NCBI RefSeq assembly: GCF_023062595.1
Contig: NZ_JALLAN010000008.1
Coordinates: 124,001 to 188,000, forward strand
Length of the DNA: 64,000 nucleotides
Direction of reading: 5' to 3'
Source of the DNA: Arthrobacter rhizosphaerae
GTDB taxonomy: Bacteria > Actinomycetota > Actinomycetes > Actinomycetales > Micrococcaceae
Below, piece by piece: positions 18,329 through 28,143 of this stretch (positions are counted from its first letter, which is position 1; every line of letters starts with the position of its first letter). The notes under the pieces were generated by a model, which was given only the letters and a program-made list of their open reading frames with translations, was not told where the DNA came from and searched no databases. A program made the position numbers and the translations under genes.

Positions 18329-19234
18329 ATGGCCACAAGCAGCAGCTCCGATTCCAGCATGCCCACAGAAGTACCTGCCCCGTACGGAAACGGGCCTGTC
18401 CCTTCTGTCGCGCCATCCGCGGAAACGGCCCCCAAGCGGCTTCCGAAGGTTCGAACGCACCATCTGCAGCAGGCAAAGAATGAAGGCCGGCGCTTTGCCA
18501 TGCTCACCGCCTACGAGCAGTACGCGGCGGAGATCTTCGATGAAGCCGGCATCGAGGTACTCCTGGTGGGTGATTCTGCGTCGAACAACGTCTTTGGAAA
18601 CGAAACCAGCCTTCCCGTGACAGTGGATGAGCTCCTCTCGCTCTGCCGCGCCGTTGCGCGGTCCGCAAAGCGTGCCCTTGTGGTGGCTGATCTCCCGTTC
18701 GGCAGCTACGAAGTTTCTCCTCAGCAGGCTGTGGCCACCGGCGTGCGCTTCCTCAAGGAAGGGCTTGCCCATGGCGTAAAGATTGAGGGCGGGAAGTTCT
18801 ACGCCGAAACGGTGCGGGCGATGGTCCAGGCCGGAATTCCCGTCATGGCGCACATCGGCTTTACGCCCCAAAGCGAGCATGCGTTGGGCGGCTACCGTGT
18901 GCAGGGGCGCGGCGACGACGCAAAGCGCCTCATCGAGGACGCAACCGCATTGGCTGAGGCGGGTGCCTTCTGCGTACTTATGGAAATGGTTCCTGCCGAT
19001 ACTGCCGCCGCGGTGGACGCGGCTGTGGATGTGCCGACTATTGGCATCGGCGCCGGCAATGCCACCACTGGGCAGGTCCTGGTGTGGCAGGACATGGCCG
19101 GATTACGGGGCGGCCGGATGGCAAAGTTCGTCAAGCAGTACGCCGATATCCGGACCACCTTGAGCGATGCGGCCCGTGCGTACGGTGATGATGTCCGCTC
19201 CGGCCAATTCCCAGGACCGGAACACAGCTTCTAG
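18329..19234 (+). CDS. panB: 3-methyl-2-oxobutanoate hydroxymethyltransferase
   Basis: 301-aa enzyme making ketopantoate from 2-oxoisovalerate and methylene-tetrahydrofolate, the first step of pantothenate and CoA synthesis. It has an Ala/Pro-rich tail of about 35 residues, then a TIM barrel: [34 protein letters not shown] (metal Asp), [12 protein letters not shown], and [20 protein letters not shown], with [17 protein letters not shown] near the end. Convergent with the small SPOR-like gene, leaving 8 nt between stops. Confidence 0.96.
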   Translation: MATSSSSDSSMPTEVPAPYGNGPVPSVAPSAETAPKRLPKVRTHHLQQAKNEGRRFAMLTAYEQYAAEIFDEAGIEVLLVGDSASNNVFGNETSLPVTVDELLSLCRAVARSAKRALVVADLPFGSYEVSPQQAVATGVRFLKEGLAHGVKIEGGKFYAETVRAMVQAGIPVMAHIGFTPQSEHALGGYRVQGRGDDAKRLIEDATALAEAGAFCVLMEMVPADTAAAVDAAVDVPTIGIGAGNATTGQVLVWQDMAGLRGGRMAKFVKQYADIRTTLSDAARAYGDDVRSGQFPGPEHSF

Positions 19235-19242
19235 CCGAGGTG

Positions 19243-19407
19243 TCAGTCCTCTTCGTCCTTCTCCCACGCTTCATTGCGGGCACGTACCTTCTCCAGTGCG
19301 TGTTCGGCCTCTTCTCGTGTCTTGTATGGACCAATCAATTGACTCCAGTCAGACATCGCGTCCTCTTCCACCTCGTGGGTGTTGACGTTGTACCAGTATT
19401 CGGTCAT
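19243..19407 (-). CDS. Small conserved actinobacterial protein (54 aa, SPOR-like)
   Basis: Starts MTEYWYNVNTHEVEEDAMSD, with GGGGAGGGAA 3 nt before ATG 19407. Followed by WSQLIGPYKTREEAEHALEK and an acidic tail. The pattern of a 'GPY..REEAE.AL' strand-helix unit resembles half of a SPOR domain. Cytosolic, very acidic, function unknown. The frame extends further upstream, but the ribosome-binding site fixes the start. Confidence 0.8.
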   Translation of the reverse strand: MTEYWYNVNTHEVEEDAMSDWSQLIGPYKTREEAEHALEKVRARNEAWEKDEED

Positions 19408-19487
19408 GGTTCCCTCCCCGCATCTGCTCCGCATGGCTCCGTTGCTTGGCAGCCTCATAACCCTGATCGGTGCCGCTTTCCGTTGAC

Positions 19488-19538
19488 GGTTCTGTTCCGT
19501 TTCCGGTTCTGTTACATTGCCGATTCTGTTACTTGGCC
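19488..19538 (+). repeat. Three direct repeats of G(G/A)TTCTGTT with 17-bp period
   Basis: Copies at 19488-19496, 19505-19513 and 19522-19530, exactly 17 bp apart, between the small SPOR-like gene and map. They end 24 bp before the map -10. Phased repeats in front of a promoter suggest protein binding; no regulator can be named. Confidence 0.55.
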
Positions 19539-19553
19539 CGCGACGGCGCCTTA

Positions 19554-19559
19554 TATGAT
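19554..19559 (+). promoter_or_regulatory. -10 hexamer TATGAT, leaderless promoter of map
   Basis: TATGAT, 6 nt, then ATG 19566. Confidence 0.6.
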
Positions 19560-19565
19560 CAATCT

Positions 19566-20444
19566 ATGCCTTCCCTAGCCTCGACTGCACCCATCGGAAC
19601 CCTCATCCCGGGAACCGTGAGTCCCCAGCTGCCGGTTCCGGCGTCCATACCCCGGCCCGAGTATGTTGGGAAGCCCGGGCCCGCGAAGTTCACGGGGTCG
19701 GAGATCAAGTCGGCTGAGACCATCGAGAAGATCCGCGTTGCCAGCCGCATCGCTGCCCAGGCCATCGTCGAGGTGGGCAAGCATATCCGGCCCGGCGTCA
19801 CCACCGATGAGCTGGACAGGGTCGGTCACGAATTCCTCGTGGACCACCATGCGTACCCGTCAACGCTGGGTTACCGTGGCTTCCCCAAGTCCTTATGCTC
19901 ATCGCTTAACGAAGTCATCTGCCACGGCATCCCGGATACCACCCTCGTGGAGAACGGCGACATCCTCAATATCGATATCACCGCCTACATCGACGGCGTT
20001 CACGGCGATACCAACTACACCTTCCTGGTGGGGGACGTCGACGAGGAATCACGACTCCTGGTGGAACGTACGAGGGAATCACTGAACCGAGCCATCAAGG
20101 CTGTAGCCCCAGGCCGTGAGATCAATGTCATCGGCCGGGCCATCCAGTCATATGCAAAGCGGTTCGGCTACGGTGTGGTTAGGGATTTCACCGGCCACGG
20201 CGTCGGTGAAGCATTCCATACAGGCCTCATCATTCCGCACTACGATGCCGCTCCCGCCTACAACACGGTGATCGAGACGGGCATGGTGTTCACGATCGAG
20301 CCCATGCTCACTCTTGGGACTGTGGAGTGGGACATGTGGGAGGACGACTGGACCGTGGTGACCCGCGACCGCAAACGCACCGCACAGTTTGAGCACACGC
20401 TCCTGGTGACTGAGACCGGCGCGGAAATCCTGACACTACCCTGA
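19566..20444 (+). CDS. map: Type I methionine aminopeptidase
   Basis: 292-aa cytosolic metalloprotease removing the initiator methionine. After a proline-rich N-terminal extension of about 40 residues comes the pita-bread fold: [42 protein letters not shown] (two metal Asp), [13 protein letters not shown] (His), [10 protein letters not shown] (Glu) and [12 protein letters not shown] (Glu). The extension with PRPEYVGKP resembles the SH3-binding-like extension of mycobacterial MapB. Start chosen from the leaderless signal. Confidence 0.96.
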   Translation: MPSLASTAPIGTLIPGTVSPQLPVPASIPRPEYVGKPGPAKFTGSEIKSAETIEKIRVASRIAAQAIVEVGKHIRPGVTTDELDRVGHEFLVDHHAYPSTLGYRGFPKSLCSSLNEVICHGIPDTTLVENGDILNIDITAYIDGVHGDTNYTFLVGDVDEESRLLVERTRESLNRAIKAVAPGREINVIGRAIQSYAKRFGYGVVRDFTGHGVGEAFHTGLIIPHYDAAPAYNTVIETGMVFTIEPMLTLGTVEWDMWEDDWTVVTRDRKRTAQFEHTLLVTETGAEILTLP

Positions 20445-20510
20445 TAGCCAGCAGCACTTCAGCCGCCGAGCTGATCCCCTAGCCCGCAACCAGCCACGAA
20501 CGGAAGCCCA

Positions 20511-21314
20511 TTGGCCAAGAAGGACGACAAAACCGTGAAAAATGCCCCGCTCATCGGAATCGACATTGGGGGCACCGGAATCAAGGGCGGCGTCGTCGAC
20601 CTTAAGAAGGGCAAACTCCTGGGCGATCGGGTCCGTATCCCTACGCCCCAACCTGCCACACCGGCCGCCGTGGCCGAGGTCGTTGCCCAGGTGGTCCAGG
20701 AACTCTCCACACAGCCCCATGCCCCGGCCCCTGACTCCCCCGTTGGTGTCACCTTTCCCGGCATCATCCAGCACGGCATGGTGCTGTCGGCAGCCAACGT
20801 CGATAAATCCTGGCTCAATACCGATATCGACGGCATGCTGACTGCCCGCCTGGGCCGGCCCGTGGAAGTGATCAACGATGCTGATGCCGCAGGTCTTGCT
20901 GAAGCACGCTTTGGAGCCGGCGAAAACGTCAAGGGCACCGTCCTGGTCATTACCTTGGGTACCGGAATTGGTTCAGCCTTCATCTTCAACGGGAAACTGG
21001 TCCCCAATGCCGAACTGGGGCACTTGGAGATTGATGGTTTTGACGCCGAAACGAAAGCTTCCGCTGTTGCCCGTGAGAGGGACGGACTGAGCTGGGAGGA
21101 GTACAGCGTGCTGCTGCAGCGCTACTTCTCCCATGTTGAGTTCCTCTTTTCCCCGGAACTGTTCATCGTCGGCGGAGGAATCTCGAAGCGGTCGGATGAG
21201 TACCTGCCCAGGCTGAAATTGCGCACCCCGATCGTTCCGGCGGTGCTGAAGAATGATGCAGGCATTGTTGGCGCAGCAGTCGAAATTGCCCTGAAGCACA
21301 AGCTCGTCAAGTAG
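20511..21314 (+). CDS. ppgK: Polyphosphate glucokinase (polyphosphate/ATP-dependent)
   Basis: 267-aa ROK-related sugar kinase phosphorylating glucose with polyphosphate (and usually ATP). The phosphate motif [16 protein letters not shown] is at about 15-30, catalytic Asp is in [15 protein letters not shown], the second phosphate loop is [10 protein letters not shown], and [11 protein letters not shown] is the glucose/polyP signature. No zinc-binding cysteines, unlike the ROK glucokinase near 62-63 kb. Start TTG 20511 gives MAKKDDK, with GGAAG 4 nt upstream; GTG 20535 is a weaker alternative. Confidence 0.93.
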   Translation: MAKKDDKTVKNAPLIGIDIGGTGIKGGVVDLKKGKLLGDRVRIPTPQPATPAAVAEVVAQVVQELSTQPHAPAPDSPVGVTFPGIIQHGMVLSAANVDKSWLNTDIDGMLTARLGRPVEVINDADAAGLAEARFGAGENVKGTVLVITLGTGIGSAFIFNGKLVPNAELGHLEIDGFDAETKASAVARERDGLSWEEYSVLLQRYFSHVEFLFSPELFIVGGGISKRSDEYLPRLKLRTPIVPAVLKNDAGIVGAAVEIALKHKLVK

Positions 21315-21317
21315 TGG

Positions 21318-21357
21318 CCGGTGGTGGCCGCGGCTTCCCCTCCGCGGCCGCCACCGG
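21318..21357. terminator. Bidirectional terminator between ppgK and nrdR
   Basis: A 16-bp stem with one T/G mismatch: arms 21318-21333 and 21342-21357, loop of 8 nt. It exactly fills the gap between the two convergent stop codons. Very GC-rich, no long T-run. Confidence 0.75.
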
Positions 21358-21360
21358 AGT

Positions 21361-21858
21361 CTATAGCTGGCTGGTCTCGGCGCTCTTTCCTTGGGCGCTT
21401 TTCGCTTCCACTTCCGCTTCATGGCGGAGCAGGGAAATGGCGGACTCGAAGTCCTCCAGTGATTCAAAAGCCTGATACACGCTGGCGAACCGCAGGTAGG
21501 CCACCTTGTCCAACTTCTGGAGGGGGCTCAGGATGGCCAGTCCCACTTCGTGGGCATCGATTTCGGCTGCGCCCGAGGCGCGGATGGTCTCCTCGACTTC
21601 CTGCGCCAACATGGCCAGGTCATCCTCGGTCACAGGACGACCCTGGCAGGCTTTGCGGACGCCGTTGATCACTTTGCTCCGGCTAAAAGGCTCGCCGACG
21701 CCGGAACGCTTGATCACGGACAGGCTTGTTGTCTCCACCGTAGTGAACCGGCGTCCGCATTCGGGGCACTGACGACGACGGCGGATGGCGGAGCCGTCGT
21801 CGGCCATCCGGCTGTCGACCACGCGGGAATCAGGGTTACGGCAAAACGGACAGTACAC
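21361..21858 (-). CDS. nrdR: Ribonucleotide reductase repressor NrdR
   Basis: 165-aa regulator that senses dATP/ATP and represses ribonucleotide reductase genes. Zinc ribbon Cys3, Cys6, Cys31 and Cys34 ([14 protein letters not shown]), then an ATP-cone domain at about 49-139 ([20 protein letters not shown]). The tail is longer than in many homologues and Ala/Glu/Ser-rich. GTG 21858 is preceded by GGGGAG. Two NrdR boxes lie in its own promoter, so autorepression is likely. No reductase gene is adjacent. Confidence 0.96.
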   Translation of the reverse strand: MYCPFCRNPDSRVVDSRMADDGSAIRRRRQCPECGRRFTTVETTSLSVIKRSGVGEPFSRSKVINGVRKACQGRPVTEDDLAMLAQEVEETIRASGAAEIDAHEVGLAILSPLQKLDKVAYLRFASVYQAFESLEDFESAISLLRHEAEVEAKSAQGKSAETSQL

Positions 21859-21884
21859 GTTTGGTTCTCCCCTCGTCCGCCTTC

Positions 21885-21935
21885 AGTTTACGACTACATC
21901 TAGCGGAATAACAAGCCTGTAATTACTACATGTGG
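21885..21935 (-). promoter_or_regulatory. nrdR promoter with two NrdR boxes 32 bp apart
   Basis: Candidate -10 TAAACT (21885-21890) and -35 TTGTTA (21909-21914) with an 18-nt spacer. CTACATCTAG (21894-21903) lies inside the spacer and CTACATGTGG (21926-21935) upstream. Both resemble the palindromic NrdR-box core CwAtATaTwG. The 32-bp offset is three helical turns, typical of paired NrdR boxes. Confidence 0.65.
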
Positions 21936-21976
21936 TACAAGCAATGGCCTTTGGCTGACTGATTCGGCCCTTTGGA

Positions 21977-23347
21977 CTAGTCCCGGAAGCGTGCCGTTAC
22001 GGCCTGCCCGTGGGCGGGCAGGTCCTCTGCATCCGACAAGCTAAGGATGTGCCCACTCACATCGTGCAGAGCGGATTTGGTGTAGTTGATCACCTGAATG
22101 GCGCGCAGGAACGTGGTGACGTTAAGGCCGGAAGAGAATGCGGCCGTGCCACTGGTCGGCAGGACGTGGTTTGAGCCGGCACAGTAATCACCCAGGCTTA
22201 CCGGGCTGTAATCACCCACGAAAATCGCCCCCGCGTTCCGGATGCGGGCCGCTACGGAGGGCGCATCATCCGTCATGATCTCCAGGTGTTCCGCAGCGTA
22301 GGCGTCGCACACGGCAACTCCTTGCCCGATGTCGTCGACAAGAACTACTCCCGACTGTGGACCTGAGAGCGCCTCCCGTACACGGTCGCTGTGCTTTGTG
22401 GCGGCGGCCTGCAACTCAAGTTCTGCACGGACTGCGTCCGCGAGGGGTTCTGAATCAGTAATGAGTACGGATGCGGCCTTGGGGTCGTGTTCGGCCTGGC
22501 TGATCAGGTCCGCCGCCACGAGGGCTGCAGTGGCGGCGGAGTCTGCGAGAATGGCAATTTCCGTGGTTCCGGCCTCGGAGTCAATCCCGACAACTCCCTT
22601 CACCAGGCGCTTTGCCGTAGCCACGAAGATGTTTCCAGGCCCGGTCACCACATCCACCGGATCGAGTGCAGGCCCTGCGGGTCCGCCAGGAATTCCGTAG
22701 GCGAAGGCAGCGATGGCCTGGGCACCACCGATCGCATACACCTCATCGATGCCCAACAAAGCCGCTGCCGCGAGAATCGTAGGGTGCGGCAGCCCGCCGA
22801 AATCCTTCTGGGGCGGCGAGGCAAGTGCGATTGACTCGACTCCAGCCGCCAGCGCAGGCACAACGTTCATGATCACTGAAGACGGGTAGACGGCGAGCCC
22901 GCCTGGAACATACAGGCCCACCCTGGCAACCGGGACCCAGTTCTGGCTTACCACTGCCCCCTCGCCAAGCTCGACGTCGATGTCGGCCGGCCGCTGGGCC
23001 TGCGCAAACCGGCGTGCCCGGCTGATGGACTCCTGCAGGGCCGACCTGACCTCTGGATCCAGATTCTCCAGTGCGCGCTGCAATTCCTCGGCCGGGACTC
23101 TGGGATGCCCCTGCTCAACGCCGTCGAATGACCTGGCAAGGTCCCTGAGGGCATCAAATCCCCTGCTTCGGACATCGCTGATGATTTCGAGCACTTTCTG
23201 CTCGGCGTCGTCGGCTGTGCTACCTTGCGCACGGGGCATGGCCGTACGTAACTCCGCCAAGGAGAGCATCTGACCACGGAGATCAACGCTGCGGAAATTC
23301 AGGATCGGCGAAGGGGAACCCGGGGCGGTGTCTGGAGAAGAGGTCAC
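21977..23347 (-). CDS. hisD: Histidinol dehydrogenase
   Basis: 456-aa NAD- and zinc-dependent enzyme catalysing the last two steps of histidine synthesis. Signatures: [60 protein letters not shown] with the catalytic Glu/His, and [13 protein letters not shown]. No other his gene follows here, since nrdR is next on this strand. GTG 23347 follows TAAAAT by 6 nt. Confidence 0.97.
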   Translation of the reverse strand: MTSSPDTAPGSPSPILNFRSVDLRGQMLSLAELRTAMPRAQGSTADDAEQKVLEIISDVRSRGFDALRDLARSFDGVEQGHPRVPAEELQRALENLDPEVRSALQESISRARRFAQAQRPADIDVELGEGAVVSQNWVPVARVGLYVPGGLAVYPSSVIMNVVPALAAGVESIALASPPQKDFGGLPHPTILAAAALLGIDEVYAIGGAQAIAAFAYGIPGGPAGPALDPVDVVTGPGNIFVATAKRLVKGVVGIDSEAGTTEIAILADSAATAALVAADLISQAEHDPKAASVLITDSEPLADAVRAELELQAAATKHSDRVREALSGPQSGVVLVDDIGQGVAVCDAYAAEHLEIMTDDAPSVAARIRNAGAIFVGDYSPVSLGDYCAGSNHVLPTSGTAAFSSGLNVTTFLRAIQVINYTKSALHDVSGHILSLSDAEDLPAHGQAVTARFRD

Positions 23348-23353
23348 CCGAGT

Positions 23354-23359
23354 ATTTTA
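23354..23359 (-). promoter_or_regulatory. -10 hexamer TAAAAT, leaderless promoter of hisD
   Basis: TAAAAT, 6 nt, then GTG 23347. Confidence 0.6.
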
Positions 23360-23420
23360 CGGGCTATCTTCGGCTGGGCCGCGCCGGCGATACGGACGGA
23401 GACACAAATGCCGAAAAGTC

Positions 23421-23927
23421 TCAGTCGGGAATCTCTGCCGGCCGTCGTATCAGACTCACGAGATTGACCACAAAGACCGCCAGGGCCGTGGCGGCAGGCC
23501 ACACAAGAAGCACCGGGTACGACCTCAGTGAGAATGCGATGCTGGGATTAGCAGATGCATCCTCTGCCGTACCCCACCATTCTGAGGCAAGGATCCCCAC
23601 CCGCCAGGCGATCACCGCCGCAACCGCTCCACACACCAGGGCAATCATGATGGTCCGGACGGTGGGCCCATCTTTCCCGGAGATCAGCACTCCGGTCAGG
23701 CATCCGGCCAAGAGGAGGAGTCCAGCCAGGATCAGGTCCCTGGGAAGCCATCCGAGGGTGTTCATCCCGGATGCCAGCTCGGGATTTCCGCTCAACAAAT
23801 TAAGGCCGCTCGGGGCAAGCAGCCACCAGGCCACGCCAAGCGGGATCCCGGAAAGCAGAATGACCGCTGGCCCGATGACCCCGAGCCACCTTCGGGGACC
23901 CGGGATGGGCGTCGCTGGCTGATTCAT
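23421..23927 (-). CDS. Four-helix membrane protein, DUF2567-like
   Basis: 168-aa protein with hydrophobic helices near 14-37, 64-82, 92-110 and 137-157. The first part (GVIGPAVILLSGIPLGVAWW and the following LLAPSG) resembles DUF2567 proteins of actinobacteria; that assignment is tentative. Small loops, no catalytic motif visible. TAGCGT stands 7 nt before ATG 23927. Same strand as hisD, 73 nt upstream of it. Confidence 0.75.
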   Translation of the reverse strand: MNQPATPIPGPRRWLGVIGPAVILLSGIPLGVAWWLLAPSGLNLLSGNPELASGMNTLGWLPRDLILAGLLLLAGCLTGVLISGKDGPTVRTIMIALVCGAVAAVIAWRVGILASEWWGTAEDASANPSIAFSLRSYPVLLVWPAATALAVFVVNLVSLIRRPAEIPD

Positions 23928-23934
23928 GAGGGAA

Positions 23935-23940
23935 ACGCTA
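23935..23940 (-). promoter_or_regulatory. -10 hexamer TAGCGT before the DUF2567-like gene
   Basis: TAGCGT, 7 nt, then ATG 23927. Confidence 0.4.
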
Positions 23941-24062
23941 ACAAAGGATGGCCCTCTTGCAACAACCGGTGGCGCGACGATTGCTGGCGGAACGATCGCC
24001 AGCAGGGCCGGATAGGCTGGGAATCGGGATTTTTACGTTCAGCAGCAGGGAGTTCGATCAAA

Positions 24063-24563
24063 GTGGCCCCAAATGAGGCAGCCTTCGAGGGCATGTTCCG
24101 GGAAATGTTCCGCCGGCACGCTGCCGGTGTGTCCATTATCACCGTCAACTACAACGGCGTTCCGTTCGGATTCACGGCAACCTCGGTCGCTTCGCTCTCT
24201 GCCAAACCGCCCCGTTTCACCTTCAACATGGCCCGCAGCTCCAGGTCCTGGCCCGCGGTGGCTAACACTTCGCACATCGGGCTGCACATGCTCGGACTTG
24301 AAAACCAGGCCCTGGCCGACCGGTTCGCTCGAACCAAGGACCGCTTCGAAGGCGATCATTGGGCGCTCGGACCTCACGAGGTGCCTATTCTAAAGGATGT
24401 GACGGGCTGGCTGATCGGCAAGATCCAGATGCGGCTCTCCTTCGAGAACAATGCCGTCGTGGTGGTTGAGGTCGTGGACGGCCAGGTGGGCGAGGACGGC
24501 TCTCCGCTGCTCTATCACTCGGGCGGGTACGGCCAACCGGTCCCCTTGGACTATGAGATCTGA
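24063..24563 (+). CDS. Flavin reductase domain protein
   Basis: 166-aa FMN-binding split-barrel protein of the HpaC/RutF type: FREMFRRHAAGVSIITVNYN, GFTATSVASLSAKPPRFTFN (flavin-phosphate contacts) and NTSHIGLHMLGLENQALADRF in pieces along the fold. It probably reduces free flavin with NAD(P)H for a partner monooxygenase, but none is nearby. GTG 24063 with GGGAG about 10 nt upstream. Convergent with dnaE, 14 nt between stops. Confidence 0.87.
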   Translation: MAPNEAAFEGMFREMFRRHAAGVSIITVNYNGVPFGFTATSVASLSAKPPRFTFNMARSSRSWPAVANTSHIGLHMLGLENQALADRFARTKDRFEGDHWALGPHEVPILKDVTGWLIGKIQMRLSFENNAVVVVEVVDGQVGEDGSPLLYHSGGYGQPVPLDYEI

Positions 24564-24577
24564 TCTGGACTCTCCGC

Positions 24578-27500
24578 TCAGTTGTCCAGGCAGGTTGGCC
24601 CCAGCAGCACCTTCAGGTCGCCGAACAAGGACGGTGTCGGGTTGACCCGGAGGTGAACCGGAAGGCCCATCACCTCTACCCGTGTGTCCCCTTGCAGAAG
24701 CAGCCGCACCTCGGATGTTCCGCGGTGCGTCCGCAACACATCGCCGAGTTCGGTGACAACGGCTTCGGTTGCTTTGTGGGTCTGCATAGTGATGACCACG
24801 GGACCGTTCATGTTGTCGCTAAGGTCGGGAACGGACAGCTCCATGCAGTTCAGCGTGACAGCACCGTCGTCGCGTTTCTGCAGCCGGCCCTTGACCACAA
24901 CGATCAGGTCTTCGGCGAGCACCGAGGCGATGGGGCCGTACACCTGGCCGAAGAACATCACCTCCATGGATCCGCCGAGGTCTTCGACTTCAGCACGGGC
25001 GTAGGCATTTCCGCTGGCTTTGGCTATGCGCCGGCTCAGGGAAGTGATCATGCCAGCGATGGTGATAATTGCGCCATCGTTCGGTCCGTCCTCGCCGATC
25101 ACTGATGTAATCGTCTGGTCCGCGTGTTGGCTCAGCAAACCCTCCAGCCCTTGCAAAGGGTGATCCGAGACGTAGAGGCCCAGCATGTCCCGTTCAAAGG
25201 AAAGCTTGTCCTTCTTTTCCCACTCCGGCAGGTCAGGAATCTCGGTGGTGAGGGAGGCTTCGGGCTCCTGGTCCTCAAAGCCGGCAAAAAGGTCGAATTG
25301 GCCTATCGCCTCGTTGCGCTTCAGGGTGATGACGGAATCGATGGCCTCTTCATGGATCATGGCCAGCGCACGTCGGGGATGCCCCAGTGAGTCAAACGCC
25401 CCGGCCTTGATCAGCGACTCGATGGTCCGCTTGTTGCACACTACGGCCGGTACCTTGAGCAGATAGTCCTTGAATGAGGTGAAGGCCCCCTCCGCTTCAC
25501 GAGCACTCACCATGGCCTCAACGACGTTGACGCCGACATTCCGGATGGCGGCCATGCCAAAGCGGATGTCTGTCCCTACCGGGGTGAAGTTCACGCTGGA
25601 CTCGTTGACGTCCGGGGGCAGAACTGTGATGCCCATCTTCCGGCATTCGTTCAGGTACATCGCCAGTTTGTCCTTGTCATCACCGACGCTCGTGAGCAGG
25701 GCAGCCATGTATTCGGCGGGGTGATGGGCCTTGAGATAGGCCGTCCAGTAGGAGATAACCCCGTACGCGGCGGTGTGTGCCTTGTTGAACGCGTAGTCGG
25801 AGAAGGGAAGCAGGATGTCCCACAGCGCCTTGATGGCGGCGTCTGAATAGCCGTTGTCGCGCATGCCCTGGGAGAAGCCTTCGAACTGCTTGTCCAGTTC
25901 TTCCTTCTTCTTCTTTCCCATAGCGCGCCGGAGGAGGTCTGCCTGGCCAAGGGAGTACCCGGCCACCTTCTGGGCGATAGCCATGACCTGCTCCTGATAC
26001 ACGATCAGGCCATGTGTGGTGCCAAGGATTTCCGCCAGCGGCTCTTCGAGCTCTGCGTGGATCGGGGTGATCTCCTGGAGCCCGTTCTTGCGCAGCGCGT
26101 AGTTGGTGTGCGAGTTGGCGCCCATGGGTCCGGGCCGGTAGAGGGCCAACACCGCGGAGATGTCTTCGAAGTTGTCCGGCCGCATAAGTTTGAGCAGCGA
26201 CCGCATTGGCCCGCCGTCGAGCTGGAACACACCGAGGGTGTCTCCGCGGGCCAGGAGTTCGTAGGAGGCCTTGTCCGTGAGTTCAAGGTCCTCCAGGACG
26301 AGGTCAATGCCCTTGTTGAGCTTGATGTTCTCCACGGCGTCGGTGATGATCGTGAGGTTCCGCAGCCCGAGGAAGTCCATCTTGATCAGGCCAAGGCCCT
26401 CACAGGTGGGGTAATCGAACTGGGTGATCACCTGGCCGTCCTGCTCCCGGCGCATGATCGGGATGATGTCTATCAACGGATCCGAGGACATGATGACGCC
26501 CGCAGCGTGGACGCCCCACTGCCGCTTCAGCCCTTCAAGCCCCAAGGCCATTTCGAAGACCTTCTGGGAGTCGGCGTCGGACTTCAGGAGTTCACGCAGC
26601 TCATCTGCTTCCGAATAGCGCTTGGCCTCAGGATTGTGCACGTCGGCCAGTGCAATACCTTTGCCCATCACATCCGGTGGCATGGCCTTGGTAAGCCGTT
26701 CACCGGTGGAGAAGGGGTAACCCAGTACGCGTGAGGAGTCCTTCAGGGCCTGCTTGGCCTTGATGGTGCCATAGGTGACAATCATGGCCACGCGTTCATC
26801 ACCGTACTTCTCGGTGACGTACCTGATGACCTCGGACCGCCGCCGATCATCGAAGTCGACGTCGAAGTCGGGCATGGATACGCGGTCCGGGTTGAGGAAC
26901 CGCTCGAAGATCAGGCTGTGCTCCAGCGGATCGATGTCCGTGATCCGCATTGCGTAGGCGGCCATGGAACCGGCACCGGAGCCGCGGCCCGGACCTACCC
27001 GGATGCCGTTGTTCTTGGCCCAGTTGATGAAGTCGGCCACCACCAGGAAGTAGCCGGGGAACCCCATCTGCACAATGACGCCGACCTCGTAGTCGGCCTG
27101 CCTGCGGACAGCGTCCGGGATACCTTTCGGGTACCGGTACTGCAGCCCGGCTTCGACCTCCTTGACGAACCAGGACTCCTCGTTCTCGCCTTCGGGAACG
27201 GGGAACCGCGGCATGAAGTTGGCCTTGGTATTGAACTCGACATCGCAGCGTTCCGCAATCAACAGGGTGTTGTCACAGGCCTCCGGGTGGTCGCTGAAGA
27301 TGGCCCGCATCTCCTGGGGAGACTTGAGGTAGAACTCGTCGGCGTCGAACTTGAAGCGCTTGGGATCGGCCATAGTGGAACCCGACTGCACGCACAGCAG
27401 TGCCGCGTGGCTGGCTGAGTCCTCGGCGTGCGTGTAATGAAGGTCGTTGGTTGCCACCATGGGCAGGCCGAGTTCCTTGGCGAGCTTGATGAGGTCGCCC

Positions 27501-28108
27501 TGGATGGCCCGTTCGATGTCGAGGCCGTGGTCCATCAGTTCGCAGAAAAAATTCTCCGCACCGAAGATGTCCCGGAAATCGGACGCCGCCTGCTTGGCTT
27601 CCTGGTACAGGCCGAGCCGGAGTTTGGTCTGGACTTCGCCGGAGGGGCAGCCGGTGGTGGCGATCAGTCCCTGACCGTAGGTCTGAAGCAGGTCCCGGTC
27701 CATACGCGGCTTGTACAGATAGCCTTCCAGCGATGCCAGTGAGGACATACGGAACAGGTTATGCATGCCCTGGGTGCTTTCGGCCCACAGCGTCATGTGG
27801 GTGTACGAACCTGCGCCCGAGACGTCATTGCGCCCGCCATCGCCCCAGCGCACACGGGTTTTGTCCTGGCGTGCCGTACCGGGAGTCAGGTAGGCCTCCA
27901 CGCCAATGATGGGCTTCACTCCCGAGTTGCGGGCCTTGTTCCAGAAGTCGAAGGCTCCGAAAACGAATCCATGGTCGGTAGTGGCCAGGGAGTTCATCCC
28001 CAGTTCCTTCGTGTGGCTGAAGAGGTCCCCAAGCCGTGCGGCACCGTCCAGCATCGAGTACTCGGTGTGGTTGTGGAGATGGACAAACGAGTCGTTGCTG
28101 GAAGTCAC
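24578..28108 (-). CDS. dnaE: DNA polymerase III alpha subunit
   Basis: 1176-aa replicative polymerase (DnaE1 type). N-terminal PHP domain starts FVHLHNHTEYSMLDG (residues 8-22). The palm metal aspartates are in MPDFDVDFDDRR near 410-420. Then fingers, helix-hairpin-helix, an OB fold (IITIAGMITSLSRRIAKASG) and a C-terminal tau-binding region. Length is normal for actinobacterial DnaE1. GTG 28108 is preceded by TAGAAT and a 6-nt spacer, so the mRNA is probably leaderless. Confidence 0.98.
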   Translation of the reverse strand: MTSSNDSFVHLHNHTEYSMLDGAARLGDLFSHTKELGMNSLATTDHGFVFGAFDFWNKARNSGVKPIIGVEAYLTPGTARQDKTRVRWGDGGRNDVSGAGSYTHMTLWAESTQGMHNLFRMSSLASLEGYLYKPRMDRDLLQTYGQGLIATTGCPSGEVQTKLRLGLYQEAKQAASDFRDIFGAENFFCELMDHGLDIERAIQGDLIKLAKELGLPMVATNDLHYTHAEDSASHAALLCVQSGSTMADPKRFKFDADEFYLKSPQEMRAIFSDHPEACDNTLLIAERCDVEFNTKANFMPRFPVPEGENEESWFVKEVEAGLQYRYPKGIPDAVRRQADYEVGVIVQMGFPGYFLVVADFINWAKNNGIRVGPGRGSGAGSMAAYAMRITDIDPLEHSLIFERFLNPDRVSMPDFDVDFDDRRRSEVIRYVTEKYGDERVAMIVTYGTIKAKQALKDSSRVLGYPFSTGERLTKAMPPDVMGKGIALADVHNPEAKRYSEADELRELLKSDADSQKVFEMALGLEGLKRQWGVHAAGVIMSSDPLIDIIPIMRREQDGQVITQFDYPTCEGLGLIKMDFLGLRNLTIITDAVENIKLNKGIDLVLEDLELTDKASYELLARGDTLGVFQLDGGPMRSLLKLMRPDNFEDISAVLALYRPGPMGANSHTNYALRKNGLQEITPIHAELEEPLAEILGTTHGLIVYQEQVMAIAQKVAGYSLGQADLLRRAMGKKKKEELDKQFEGFSQGMRDNGYSDAAIKALWDILLPFSDYAFNKAHTAAYGVISYWTAYLKAHHPAEYMAALLTSVGDDKDKLAMYLNECRKMGITVLPPDVNESSVNFTPVGTDIRFGMAAIRNVGVNVVEAMVSAREAEGAFTSFKDYLLKVPAVVCNKRTIESLIKAGAFDSLGHPRRALAMIHEEAIDSVITLKRNEAIGQFDLFAGFEDQEPEASLTTEIPDLPEWEKKDKLSFERDMLGLYVSDHPLQGLEGLLSQHADQTITSVIGEDGPNDGAIITIAGMITSLSRRIAKASGNAYARAEVEDLGGSMEVMFFGQVYGPIASVLAEDLIVVVKGRLQKRDDGAVTLNCMELSVPDLSDNMNGPVVITMQTHKATEAVVTELGDVLRTHRGTSEVRLLLQGDTRVEVMGLPVHLRVNPTPSLFGDLKVLLGPTCLDN

Positions 28109-28114
28109 CGAATC

Positions 28115-28120
28115 ATTCTA
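28115..28120 (-). promoter_or_regulatory. -10 hexamer TAGAAT, leaderless promoter of dnaE
   Basis: TAGAAT, 6 nt, then GTG 28108. Confidence 0.55.
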
Positions 28121-28143
28121 GTGCCGACGTCGGACAACCCGCT

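Noticed and set aside
26012..26734. 240-codon plus-strand frame inside dnaE
   Set aside because: Antisense shadow of the polymerase domain; no domain or start signal.
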